The notes beneath the pieces were generated by a model. It worked only from the letters and a program-made list of their open reading frames with translations. It was not told the DNA's origin and ran no database searches. A stretch of DNA of 64,000 bases from Micromonospora sp. NBC_01796. GTDB lineage: Bacteria > Actinomycetota > Actinomycetes > Mycobacteriales > Micromonosporaceae. The DNA is taken from positions 2,852,001 to 2,916,000 of the forward strand of contig NZ_CP109078.1 of assembly GCF_035917455.1 (NCBI RefSeq), read 5' to 3'. The position numbers and the translations under genes were made by a program. Below, in pieces: positions 49,652-57,829 of this stretch (the first letter of the stretch is position 1; every line of letters starts with the position of its first letter).

Positions 49652-52600
49652 ATGACAGGATGCGGCGTGCTTCCGTTCAGCGCTGCACCTTCCGGCGGCC
49701 CCGCCTCGACCGCCGGCTCCTTCGTCGCGGACCTGCACATCCACTCGAAATACTCGCGCGCCTGTAGCCGGGACCTGACGCTGCCGAACCTGGGCTGGTG
49801 GGCCAAGCGCAAGGGCATCAGCGTGCTCGGCACCGGCGACTTCACCCACCCCGCCTGGTACGACCACCTGCGCGAGACGCTGCGCCCGGCCGAACCGGGG
49901 CTCTACCGGCTCAGCCCGGACGCGGAACGGGACATCGCCCGCCGCCTGCCGCCCCGGCTGTCCAGCGTGGCCGAGGCGAACCCGGTCCGCTACCAGCTCA
50001 GCGTCGAGATCTCCACGATCTACAAGCGTGACGACCGGACCCGGAAGGTGCACCACCTGATCTACCTGCCGGACCTGGACGCGGTCGCGCGGTTCAACAC
50101 CGTACTGGGGCGGATCGGGAACATCGGGTCCGACGGGCGGCCGATCCTCGGGCTCGACTCCCGCGACCTGCTGGAGATCGTGCTCGAGGCGAGCCCCGAC
50201 GGTTACCTCGTCCCGGCGCACATCTGGACGCCGTGGTTCTCCGCGCTCGGCTCCAAGTCCGGCTTCGACGCGATCGCCGACTGCTACGCCGACCTGGCCG
50301 AACACATCTTCGCGGTGGAGACCGGCCTCTCCTCCGACCCGGCGATGAACTGGCGGGTCTCCAGCCTCGACCGCTACCGCCTGGTCTCGAACTCGGACGC
50401 GCACTCCCCGGCGGCCCTGGCCCGCGAGGCCACCGTCTTCACCACCGACGTGGACTACTACGCGATCCGGTCGGCGATGCGTACCGGCGACGGGCTGGCG
50501 GGGACCATCGAGTTCTTCCCCGAGGAGGGGAAGTACCACGCGGACGGACACCGGCTCTGCGGTGTCAACTGGGCACCCGAGCGGACCCGGCAGGCGGGCG
50601 GCCTCTGCCCGGAGTGCGGCAAGCCCCTCACCGTCGGGGTGCTGAGCCGGGTCGAGGACCTCGCCGACCGGCCGGAGGGACACGTACCGGCGGGCGCGCC
50701 ACGGGTGAACCACCTGGTCCAGCTCGCCGAGATCCTGGGCGAGATCAACGGGGTGGGCCCGAAGTCGAAGACGGTCGAGGGGCAGCTCAACAACCTGGTC
50801 GCCGCGCTCGGCGCCGAACTCGACATCCTCACCGCCGTACCCCTGGACGACCTGCGGCAGGCCGGTGGGGAACGGATCGCCGAGGCGATCGACCGGCTGC
50901 GCCGGGGCGAGGTACGCCGGATCCCCGGCTACGACGGCGAGTACGGCGTGATCAGCCTCTTCGAACCGGGCGAACTACGCGGCGCGGGTGCGGCCGGCGA
51001 ACCGGAGGCGCTCTTCGACGTACCCGTGTCGGTGCCCCGGCCCCGACCGGCGGCGGAGTCGGCGCCGAAGCCACGGGCCAAGCCCGCCGCGAAGGCCGCC
51101 GCCGAGCCGAAACGCCGACCGGCCCGGACCGTGCCCGCCCCGGCCCCGCCGATCGCCCCGCCGCCCTCACCGCACGAACCGTTCGAGCCGATGCTCGCCG
51201 GGATGGAGGAGGTCGGCACCGGGCTGCTCGACCGCCTCGACGCGATGCAGCGGGTGGCCGCCTCGGCACCCGGCGGGCCGCTGCTCATCGTCGCCGGTCC
51301 GGGCACCGGTAAGACCCGTACGCTGACCCACCGGATCGCGTACCTCTGCGCGGAGCTGAACGTCTTCCCGGAGCACTGCCTGGCGATCACCTTCACCCGG
51401 CGGTCCGCCGAGGAGTTGCAGGCCCGGCTCGACGGCCTGCTCGGCCCGGTGGCCGAGGACATCACCGTCGGCACGTTCCACTCGCTCGGCCTGTCGATCC
51501 TGCGGGAGCACCCGGCCGCCGCCGGCCTGCCGGAGAACTTCCGGATCGCCGACGACACCGAGCGGACCGCCGCGCGGGCCGAGGCCGGCGAGGACGAGGC
51601 GACGTACGTCAAGCTGCTGCGCGGCCAGGACCTGGTCGACCTGGACGAGCTGGTGACCCTGCCGGTACGGCTGCTGCGCGACGATCCGGAGCTGGTCCGG
51701 GAGTACCGGGACCGCTGGCGGTGGATCTTCGTCGACGAGTACCAGGACGTCGACGAGGTCCAGTACGAGCTGCTCCGGCTGCTCGCACCGCCGGACGGCA
51801 ACCTCTGCGCGATCGGCGACCCGGACCAGGCGATCTACTCGTTCCGGGGCGCGGACGTGGCGTACTTCCTGCGGTTCTCGGAGGATTTCGTCGACGCCCG
51901 GCTGGTCCGGCTCACCCGCAACTACCGCTCGTCGGCGCCGATCCTGGCCGCCGCCGTCCAGGCCATCGCACCGACGTCGCTGGTCCGGGGCCGACGGCTG
52001 GATCCGGCCCGGCTGGACCCGGAGGCACCGCTGGTCGGCCGCTATCCGGCCGCCTCGATCGCGGACGAGGCGAACTTCGTCGTACGGACCGTCGACGACC
52101 TGGTCGGTGGGCTGTCGCACCGGTCGTTGGACTCGGGCCGGATCGACGGTCGCAACTCGACCGTCTCCTTCTCCGACATCGCGGTCCTCTACCGCACCGA
52201 CGCCCAGGCCGCGACGATCGTGGACGCGCTGGTCCGGGCCGGGGTGCCGGTGCAGAAGCGCTCGCACAACCGGCTGCGCGACCGGCCCGGGGTGGCGGTG
52301 ATCGCCCGCGAGCTGCGGCACGCCGACGGGCTCGGCGGCTCCCTGGCGGCCCGGGTACGGCTCGCCGGGCAGGTACTCGCCGAGCGGTTCGCGATGCCCA
52401 CCCTGGACGCGCCCGGCGGCATCGGCCCGGAGGAGATCCGCAACGCGGTCGACCTGCTCACCCCGCTGGCCCAGCGGTGCGGCGACGACCTGCCGCTGTT
52501 CCTGTCGCAGCTCGCCACCGGTGCCGAGGTCGACGCCCTGGACCCGCGCGCCGAGGCGGTCACCCTGCTCACCCTGCACGCCGCCAAGGGGCTGGAGTTC

Positions 52601-52888
52601 CCGGTGGTGTTCCTGGTCGGCTGCGAGGACGGGCTGCTCCCGCTGCGTTTCCCCGGCCGCCCGCCGACCGACGACGACGTGGCCGAGGAGCGCCGGTTGT
52701 TCTTCGTCGGGCTCACCCGCGCCCAGGACCGGCTCTACGTCAGCCACGCGGCCCGACGGGTACGGCACGGTCAGGAGCGGGACTGCGTACCGACCCCGTT
52801 CCTGGACGCGATCGACCCGGGCCTGTTCGAGCGCTTCGGCGACACCGAGCCGCGCCGCCCCAAGGACCGCCAACTCCGCCTCCTCTGA
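49652..52888 (+). CDS. EndoQ-like PHP nuclease fused to UvrD-family helicase
   Basis: A 1078-residue DNA-repair-type protein. Residues about 20-450 resemble endonuclease Q: a PHP metal site with DLHIHSKYS (His29, His31), GTGDFTHP (Asp63, His66), AHIWTPW and SNSDAHSP (Asp249, His251), a zinc knuckle HRLC...CPEC (His300, Cys303, Cys319, Cys322) and a helix-hairpin-helix GEINGVGPKSKTV. A Lys/Ala/Pro linker (about 455-510) leads to an SF1A helicase (about 520-1060): Walker A GPGTGKT (Lys554), TFTRRSAEELQARL, VDEYQDVDE (Asp695, Glu696), GDPDQAIYSFRG, TRNYRS, TLHAAKGLEFPVV and GLTRAQDRLYVSHA. The fusion would unwind and nick damaged DNA. ATG 49652 or GTG 49667 is the start. It is monocistronic. Confidence 0.92.
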   Translation: MTGCGVLPFSAAPSGGPASTAGSFVADLHIHSKYSRACSRDLTLPNLGWWAKRKGISVLGTGDFTHPAWYDHLRETLRPAEPGLYRLSPDAERDIARRLPPRLSSVAEANPVRYQLSVEISTIYKRDDRTRKVHHLIYLPDLDAVARFNTVLGRIGNIGSDGRPILGLDSRDLLEIVLEASPDGYLVPAHIWTPWFSALGSKSGFDAIADCYADLAEHIFAVETGLSSDPAMNWRVSSLDRYRLVSNSDAHSPAALAREATVFTTDVDYYAIRSAMRTGDGLAGTIEFFPEEGKYHADGHRLCGVNWAPERTRQAGGLCPECGKPLTVGVLSRVEDLADRPEGHVPAGAPRVNHLVQLAEILGEINGVGPKSKTVEGQLNNLVAALGAELDILTAVPLDDLRQAGGERIAEAIDRLRRGEVRRIPGYDGEYGVISLFEPGELRGAGAAGEPEALFDVPVSVPRPRPAAESAPKPRAKPAAKAAAEPKRRPARTVPAPAPPIAPPPSPHEPFEPMLAGMEEVGTGLLDRLDAMQRVAASAPGGPLLIVAGPGTGKTRTLTHRIAYLCAELNVFPEHCLAITFTRRSAEELQARLDGLLGPVAEDITVGTFHSLGLSILREHPAAAGLPENFRIADDTERTAARAEAGEDEATYVKLLRGQDLVDLDELVTLPVRLLRDDPELVREYRDRWRWIFVDEYQDVDEVQYELLRLLAPPDGNLCAIGDPDQAIYSFRGADVAYFLRFSEDFVDARLVRLTRNYRSSAPILAAAVQAIAPTSLVRGRRLDPARLDPEAPLVGRYPAASIADEANFVVRTVDDLVGGLSHRSLDSGRIDGRNSTVSFSDIAVLYRTDAQAATIVDALVRAGVPVQKRSHNRLRDRPGVAVIARELRHADGLGGSLAARVRLAGQVLAERFAMPTLDAPGGIGPEEIRNAVDLLTPLAQRCGDDLPLFLSQLATGAEVDALDPRAEAVTLLTLHAAKGLEFPVVFLVGCEDGLLPLRFPGRPPTDDDVAEERRLFFVGLTRAQDRLYVSHAARRVRHGQERDCVPTPFLDAIDPGLFERFGDTEPRRPKDRQLRLL

Positions 52889-52925
52889 GCCGCCGCCCCC
52901 GTCGAGCCTCCGGGCGGGCCCGTCG

Positions 52926-53663
52926 TCAGCCTTCGAGGAGGATGGCGAGCAGGGCGCCGGTGAGCAGGGCGGGGCCGAAGGGGAGCGGTGTGCTCCGGTC
53001 GGCGCGCCGGCCCAGTAGCAGGACGAGCGCCACGGTGCCGTTGATCAGGTGCGGTAGGACCAGCCCGAGCAGGAGCGCCGGCCAGCCGTACCAGCCCAGC
53101 GGCAGGCCGAGTACGGCAGCCAGTTTCACGTCGCCGAAGCCGAGCCGGGCGCCGGGCAGGAGCGCGAGCAGCACGTAGACCACGCCGCTGGCGAGCCCGG
53201 CGACCAGGGCGCGTACGAGTGGGTCGGGGGTGCCGAGGACCAGCGCGGCGCCGGCGAGGCCGAGCAGGGCGGCCACCGCACCGAGCGCCACCAGTGGGTC
53301 GGGCAGCCGCAGGCAGGCCAGGTCGACGAAGGCCAGCGGCAGGCCGACCGCGGCCACCGCCAGCACCGCCGGCAGCGCCGGGTCGATCCCGGTGTCGGTG
53401 GCGAGAGCGGCGGTGAGCAGGCCGAACACGGCCGCGCCGAGGGCGGCCGGAGATCCGGTACGGGAACCCAGACGCGCGCCGCAGCCCGGGCAGCGCGCGT
53501 CGGGGCGTATCCAGCCGGGCAGGCCACGCGGGAACGGGCGGGTGCACACCGCGCAGGCCGACCGCGGCGGCGATCCCGACTCGACGGCGAGCCGATGGAC
53601 CAGCCACGGTGTGCTCGCCCCGACCACCGCCCCGAGGGTGACGGCGGCGAGCACGGCGAACAT
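52926..53663 (-). CDS. Prepilin peptidase (A24 family)
   Basis: A 245-residue polytopic aspartic protease that cleaves type IV prepilin or Flp-pilin leaders. The N-terminal zinc motif CAVCTRPF...CPGCGA (about 37-60), the first catalytic Asp in FVDLACLRLPD and the second in LGFGDVKLAAVLG are all present. Seven or eight hydrophobic segments fit the family. ATG 53663 gives the expected MFAVLAAVTLGAVVGAS first helix; the long upstream frame is a shadow. It suggests that the organism makes Tad/Flp pili or a related system, although no pilin gene is in the window. Confidence 0.9.
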   Translation of the reverse strand: MFAVLAAVTLGAVVGASTPWLVHRLAVESGSPPRSACAVCTRPFPRGLPGWIRPDARCPGCGARLGSRTGSPAALGAAVFGLLTAALATDTGIDPALPAVLAVAAVGLPLAFVDLACLRLPDPLVALGAVAALLGLAGAALVLGTPDPLVRALVAGLASGVVYVLLALLPGARLGFGDVKLAAVLGLPLGWYGWPALLLGLVLPHLINGTVALVLLLGRRADRSTPLPFGPALLTGALLAILLEG

Positions 53664-53897
53664 GCGCTCGGATGTTAACGCCGGACCACCACGCCGGGCG
53701 ACCCCCGAGTCGACTGGGTGACACTCCCCCGCTGTCGACCGCTTCCGGGAAGGTACGGATCCGGCAAAGCCGACCGACTCGGCGAGTTGGCGCGGTTGGG
53801 GGAGGTGAGCCGGTCGGGGCGTCGCGATACGGTGACCTGAGCATCGCCGTCGCCCGCGGGTGGCCAGCCTCTTTCTCTCGTGCCAGGAGGACCGTCC

Positions 53898-54917
53898 ATG
53901 TCTAACTACGGACCGCCCGGCGGGCCGTACCCGGGCCAGCCGCCGTACCCCGGCCAGGAGCCGGAGCCATGGCCCGGTCAGCAGCAGGGCCCGCGAGGCC
54001 AGCAGAGGCCCGGACAGCCGCACCCCGACCAGCAGGGTCCGTATCCGGGTCAGCAGGAGCCGTATCCGGGGCAACAGGAGCCGTGGCCGGGGCAGCAGCA
54101 GGACGACCCGTACCGCCGGCCGCAGGCCGAGCCGTACCGGCAGCCGGGAGGCCAGCAGCCGGGTCCCGGGTATCCGCAGGAGCCGTACCGGCAGCCGCAG
54201 GACCCGTACCGGCAGCCACGCGACCCGTACGCCCAGCCGCGCGACCCGTACGCCCAGCCGGCCGATCCGTGGGGCGGCGGCCAGGAGCAGTGGGGTGGCG
54301 GTCCGACCTCGGTCCCGCCGGGCGGCCCCGGCTCGCCGAGCGGCTACCAGGACTACCGCGACCAGGGCTACCGCGACCAGGGCTACCCGCCGGGTTATCC
54401 CGCGCCGGGACCGGATCCCGAGTGGACCACGGCCAGCCCGGTGCCGCCGAAGCGGGGCAACCGGGGGATGACCGCGGTCCTGGTCACGCTGGTGGTGCTG
54501 GTCCTCGGCGTCGGCGGGGCGGCCTTCTGGTGGCTCGGGCGCGACAGCGGCGGGTCGGACCCGGTGCCGAACGCGGGCGCGACCACCCCCGCCACGGACC
54601 CGAGCGCCCAGGCGCCGGCCGAGCCGAGTGCCGACCCGGCGCAGGGCGCCCCGGCACCGGAGTCGTCGACCGACGCGCGGCTGGTCAAGGAGGGCCAGTG
54701 CGTGAAGAACGAGGGCGACGCGAGCGGCAAGCCGAAGCTGGCCATCACCCAGTGCGCGCCGAAGACGTACGAGGTGCTGCGGCGCTTCGACGGGGCCACC
54801 GACGGTGAGAACGACGCGAAGACGAAGTGCGCCCCGGTCGAGGGCTACACCGAGTGGTACTTCTTCAACAGCGAACTCGACGTCCTCGACTTCGTGCTCT
54901 GCCTCAAGTCACGCTGA
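53898..54917 (+). CDS. LppU/SCO3897-type membrane protein with disordered N-terminus
   Basis: A 339-residue single-pass membrane protein. Residues 1-185 are low complexity, rich in Pro, Gly, Gln and Tyr with repeated words (PYPGQQEP, DPYRQP, DPYAQPRD, DYRDQGY). One hydrophobic helix follows (TAVLVTLVVLVLGVGGAAFWWLG, about 195-217), then a Pro/Ala/Ser spacer and a small extracellular domain with four cysteines (GQCVKNEGD, ITQCAPKTY, TKCAPVEG, FVLCLKSR), matching the LppU/SCO3897 domain from memory. ATG 53898 has GGAGG 8 nt upstream. The function is unknown; SCO3897 lies near oriC in Streptomyces. Confidence 0.85.
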   Translation: MSNYGPPGGPYPGQPPYPGQEPEPWPGQQQGPRGQQRPGQPHPDQQGPYPGQQEPYPGQQEPWPGQQQDDPYRRPQAEPYRQPGGQQPGPGYPQEPYRQPQDPYRQPRDPYAQPRDPYAQPADPWGGGQEQWGGGPTSVPPGGPGSPSGYQDYRDQGYRDQGYPPGYPAPGPDPEWTTASPVPPKRGNRGMTAVLVTLVVLVLGVGGAAFWWLGRDSGGSDPVPNAGATTPATDPSAQAPAEPSADPAQGAPAPESSTDARLVKEGQCVKNEGDASGKPKLAITQCAPKTYEVLRRFDGATDGENDAKTKCAPVEGYTEWYFFNSELDVLDFVLCLKSR

Positions 54918-54945
54918 CCCGGGCCGGGGTCACACCCGATTGTGG

Positions 54946-54987
54946 AAACTAGGACTGTCTAGCGGAATTGCTAGACAGTCCTAGTTT
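54946..54987. terminator. Hairpin terminator, 18-bp perfect inverted repeat
   Basis: AAACTAGGACTGTCTAGC pairs with GCTAGACAGTCCTAGTTT around the 6-nt loop GGAATT. The T-rich end suits termination of the upstream gene. The inner part is also copy 1 of the paired palindrome described next. Confidence 0.7.
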
Positions 54988-55043
54988 ATTCACGAGACGA
55001 CACGCCGTAGCGGGATCTACCTGTTTCTAGCCCAGTGGCTAGA
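54958..55043. promoter_or_regulatory. Two TCTAGC-N6-GCTAGA palindromes (candidate operators)
   Basis: TCTAGC-GGAATT-GCTAGA (54958-54975) and TCTAGC-CCAGTG-GCTAGA (55026-55043) are 18-bp palindromes with identical arms and different centres, 68 bp apart. The second ends 8 bp before the likely -10 of the ATPase gene. The arrangement suggests a dimeric repressor binding at two sites. Confidence 0.6.
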
Positions 55044-55051
55044 CGTGCCGA

Positions 55052-55057
55052 TACGGT
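55052..55057 (+). promoter_or_regulatory. Candidate -10 (TACGGT), leaderless
   Basis: TACGGT ends 7 bp before GTG 55065 and decides that start. Confidence 0.5.
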
Positions 55058-55064
55058 GCAATGC

Positions 55065-56315
55065 GTGGATCCGGTCCGCAACCCGTACGCCCCCGGCGCC
55101 GGCCAGCGCCCGCCCGAACTCGCCGGCCGGGGGCGGGAACTCGACGTCTTCGACATCGTCCTCGAACGGGTCGCCCGAGGGCGCCCGGAACGCAGCCTGA
55201 TGCTCACCGGCCTGCGCGGCGTCGGCAAGACCGTACTGCTCAACACGCTGCGGTCACAGGCCATCGGGCGACTCTGGGGCACCGGCAAGATCGAGGCCCG
55301 GCCGGACCAGTCGCTGCGCCGCCCGGTGGCCGCCGCCCTGCACATGGCCGTACGCGAACTCGCCCCGCACCACCGGGCACCGGACCGGATCGACGGCTTC
55401 CTCGGCGTACTCAAAGCGTTTGCCCTGCGGGGCGGACCGGCCGCCGGCAGCGGTCGGGGGGCCGCCGCAACCAAGCTGCGCGACCGCTGGCAGCCCGGCA
55501 TCGACGTGCCCGCCGCCAGCGGTCGGGCCGACTCCGGCGACATCGAGATCGACCTGGTCGAACTCCTCACCGACGCGGCCAGCGTGGCCACCGACGTCGG
55601 CACCGGCATCGCCGTCTTCATCGACGAGATGCAGGACGTGAACCCCGAGGACGTCTCCGCCCTCTGCGCCGCCTGCCACGAGCTGTCCCAGCTCGGCGCA
55701 CCGCTGATCGTGGTCGGTGCCGGGCTCCCGCACCTGCCCGCCGTGCTGTCGGCGGCCAAGTCCTACTCGGAGCGACTGTTCCGCTACCAGCGCATCGACC
55801 GGCTCGACCGGATCGCCGCCGACCAGGCCCTCTGCGCCCCCGCCGAACGGGAGGACGTCGAGTACGAGCAGAAGGCGCTCGACCTGCTCTACGAGAAGTC
55901 CGGCGGTTACCCCTACTTCGTCCAGGCGTACGGGAAGGCGACCTGGGACCACGCGCCCCGCTCCCCGGTCACCGCCGCCGACGTACGGGTCGCCGCACCG
56001 GAGGCGGAGGCGGAGCTGGCGGTCGGCTTCTTCGGCTCCCGGTTCGAACGGGCTACCCCGGCCGAACGCGAGTACATGCGGGCGATGGCCACGTTGTCCC
56101 TGGTCGCCGGGGAGGAAACCGGCGTCGAGCGCGACGACATGGACGCGGCCGTACCGACCGCAGAGATCGCCCGAGCGCTCGGTCGGAAACCGGCGAGCCT
56201 CTCCCCGGCCCGGGATGCGCTGATCAAGAAGGGGCTCATCTACTCGGGTGAGCGGGGCACGGTGGCGTTCACCGTGCCGCACTTCGGTCGCTACCTGCGT
56301 ACGCAACCGGCCTGA
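55065..56315 (+). CDS. AAA/STAND-type ATPase with C-terminal winged helix
   Basis: A 416-residue soluble ATPase. Walker A GLRGVGKT is at 49-56 after LAGRGRELDVFDIVLERV; Walker B VFIDEMQD has Asp187 and Glu188; sensor-like VVGAGLPHLP follows. The C-terminal part (about 330-416) resembles a winged helix: TAEIARALGRKPASLSPARDALIKKGLIYSG. This is the layout of orc1/cdc6-like or STAND regulatory ATPases, which switch state with nucleotide and bind DNA or a partner. GTG 55065 is preferred because TACGGT is 7 bp upstream; GTG 55035 is unlikely. Two identical-arm palindromes lie upstream. The partner and signal are unknown. Confidence 0.85.
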   Translation: MDPVRNPYAPGAGQRPPELAGRGRELDVFDIVLERVARGRPERSLMLTGLRGVGKTVLLNTLRSQAIGRLWGTGKIEARPDQSLRRPVAAALHMAVRELAPHHRAPDRIDGFLGVLKAFALRGGPAAGSGRGAAATKLRDRWQPGIDVPAASGRADSGDIEIDLVELLTDAASVATDVGTGIAVFIDEMQDVNPEDVSALCAACHELSQLGAPLIVVGAGLPHLPAVLSAAKSYSERLFRYQRIDRLDRIAADQALCAPAEREDVEYEQKALDLLYEKSGGYPYFVQAYGKATWDHAPRSPVTAADVRVAAPEAEAELAVGFFGSRFERATPAEREYMRAMATLSLVAGEETGVERDDMDAAVPTAEIARALGRKPASLSPARDALIKKGLIYSGERGTVAFTVPHFGRYLRTQPA

Positions 56316-56339
56316 ACGCCCACTGTCGGCCCGGCGTGA

Positions 56340-56879
56340 TCAGACCCGGGACCACGGCAGGGGGTAGTTGACCTCGCCGCTGAGCACCGCGCCGTCACCG
56401 CTGACCGACGGCGGCAACAGCAACGCCTGCCAGGGCGCACCCAGCCCCGACCAGGGACTGGTCAGCTCGTATCTCGCCGCCGGCACGAACCCGAACCGGC
56501 GGTAGTACGCCGGATCGCCGAGCACCACCACCAGCCGCTCACCCAGCTCGGTCGCGGCGGCGAGCGCGGCCTGCACCACGTCGGTGCCGTACCCCACCCC
56601 GCGCCGCTTCGGCAGCACCGCCACCGGCCCCAGCGCCAACGCCGGCACCGCACCCGGCTGCACCATCACCCGGGTGAGCAGGGCGTACCCGACCACGTCG
56701 CCATCGACCTCGGCCACCATGGACAGCTCCGGCAGCCACGCGTCACTGTCCCGGAGCGCCTCGACCAGTCGCACCTCGGCCGGCACCGGCCGGTCCGGGG
56801 CGGCGAAGGCGGCAGCCACCACCCGACGGATCGCCGGTTCGTCGGCGGGCCCCTCGGGTCGCAGCCGTACAGTCGTCAC
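56340..56879 (-). CDS. GNAT family N-acetyltransferase
   Basis: A 179-residue acetyltransferase. The acetyl-CoA pyrophosphate loop is LPKRRGVGYGTDVVQAAL (the RxxGxG/A-type motif, about 91-108) after LALGPVAVLP; the C-terminal region has VVLGDPAYYRRFGFVPA, typical of the YhbS-like subgroup. VEALRDSDAWLPELSMVAEVDGDVVGYALL gives the conserved first strands. The acceptor is unknown. GTG 56879 is supported by TAGCGT 8 bp upstream. It converges on the ATPase gene, 24 bp from its stop. Confidence 0.9.
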   Translation of the reverse strand: MTTVRLRPEGPADEPAIRRVVAAAFAAPDRPVPAEVRLVEALRDSDAWLPELSMVAEVDGDVVGYALLTRVMVQPGAVPALALGPVAVLPKRRGVGYGTDVVQAALAAATELGERLVVVLGDPAYYRRFGFVPAARYELTSPWSGLGAPWQALLLPPSVSGDGAVLSGEVNYPLPWSRV

Positions 56880-56887
56880 GCCTGGCG

Positions 56888-56893
56888 ACGCTA
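56888..56893 (-). promoter_or_regulatory. Candidate -10 (TAGCGT on minus strand), leaderless
   Basis: The hexamer ends 8 bp before GTG 56879 of the GNAT gene. Confidence 0.4.
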
Positions 56894-57042
56894 CCGGTAC
56901 GCAGACCCCGTCTGCATTACGATTCGCCGACCAAATACCTGATCAAGGCTGGTCACAGCCCTGTCGGGCAGTCGCGGGCGGCGTACGGCCAGTCCGGCAG
57001 TTGCGGGGGTAAAGGGGGCGCCGAGCGGGTAAGACTGGACCC

Positions 57043-57588
57043 ATGAGACCCGTACGTACCGTCGCCCGGACCCTGCTGAGCGGCATCTTCGTGGTCAGCG
57101 GCGCACAGGCGGTCGCCACCCCCAAGCCGTTCATGGCTCGGGCACAGCGGGTGACGGACCGGGTCGCCCCGCTCGTGGCCCGTACCAGCCCCCGACTGCC
57201 GACCGACCCGGAGACGCTGGTCCGGGTCAACGGGACGGTCCAGCTCGTCGGCGGGCTGATGCTCGCCACCGGTTACTTTCCCCGTACGGCCGCGGCCGTG
57301 CTCGCCGGCACCCTCGTACCGACCACGCTGGCCGGGCACGCGTACTGGCAGGAGGACGATCCCGCGCAGCGGCGCCGCCAGCGGACCGAGCTGCTGAAGA
57401 ACCTGGGGCTGTTCGGCGGTCTGCTGCTCGCCGCGGTCGACAACGAGGGCAGGCCCGGTTTGCGTTGGCGCGCCGGACACGCGATCGTCGACAGCCGGCG
57501 GTCGGTGAGTCGTACCGTGCGACACGCCCGACGGGGTACACGGATCGCGGCGACCTCCGCGCGGGCCGCGCGCCGGCTGCCGGGGTGA
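57043..57588 (+). CDS. DoxX family membrane protein
   Basis: A 181-residue membrane protein of the DoxX/SURF4 type. The N-terminal segment RTVARTLLSGIFVVSGAQAV is the family start; ETLVRVNGTVQLVGGLMLATGYFPR and AAAVLAGTLVPTTLAGHAYWQEDD follow, then KNLGLFGGLLLAAVDNEG. There are four hydrophobic segments. The ~45-residue C-terminus is very Arg-rich and cytoplasmic. Family members have been linked to thiosulfate:quinone oxidoreductase and redox stress, but most are uncharacterised. A weak TAAGAC lies 7 bp before ATG 57043. Confidence 0.88.
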   Translation: MRPVRTVARTLLSGIFVVSGAQAVATPKPFMARAQRVTDRVAPLVARTSPRLPTDPETLVRVNGTVQLVGGLMLATGYFPRTAAAVLAGTLVPTTLAGHAYWQEDDPAQRRRQRTELLKNLGLFGGLLLAAVDNEGRPGLRWRAGHAIVDSRRSVSRTVRHARRGTRIAATSARAARRLPG

Positions 57589-57762
57589 CCTGCGGCAACC
57601 GTTTGAGCTGCGTCGATATCGGGGCGTGTCCCCTCCGGTACGGCGGAAACGGCGAATCACCTGAAACAGTCGCCCTGCGTTAACGTGGTGGAAATGTCGC
57701 GAACTAGTGTGGGATCGGACACGGTCGGATAACGCAGTAGGCAATCACATGGTGCTCCGCTC

Positions 57763-57768
57763 TAGGCT
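57763..57768 (+). promoter_or_regulatory. Candidate -10 (TAGGCT) with leader
   Basis: TAGGCT lies ~60 bp before ATG 57830. Unlike the others it would give an mRNA with a leader and a GGGGTGG ribosome site. Confidence 0.3.
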
Positions 57769-57829
57769 CCCATCAGGACCTGGGCGCGATTTCGGAAAGT
57801 TCGACAACTTGTACGGGGGTGGCCACACC

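Noticed and set aside
49652-52888. Several long open frames on both strands across the helicase gene
   Set aside because: High GC makes long shadow frames common; only the plus-strand frame encodes recognisable domains.
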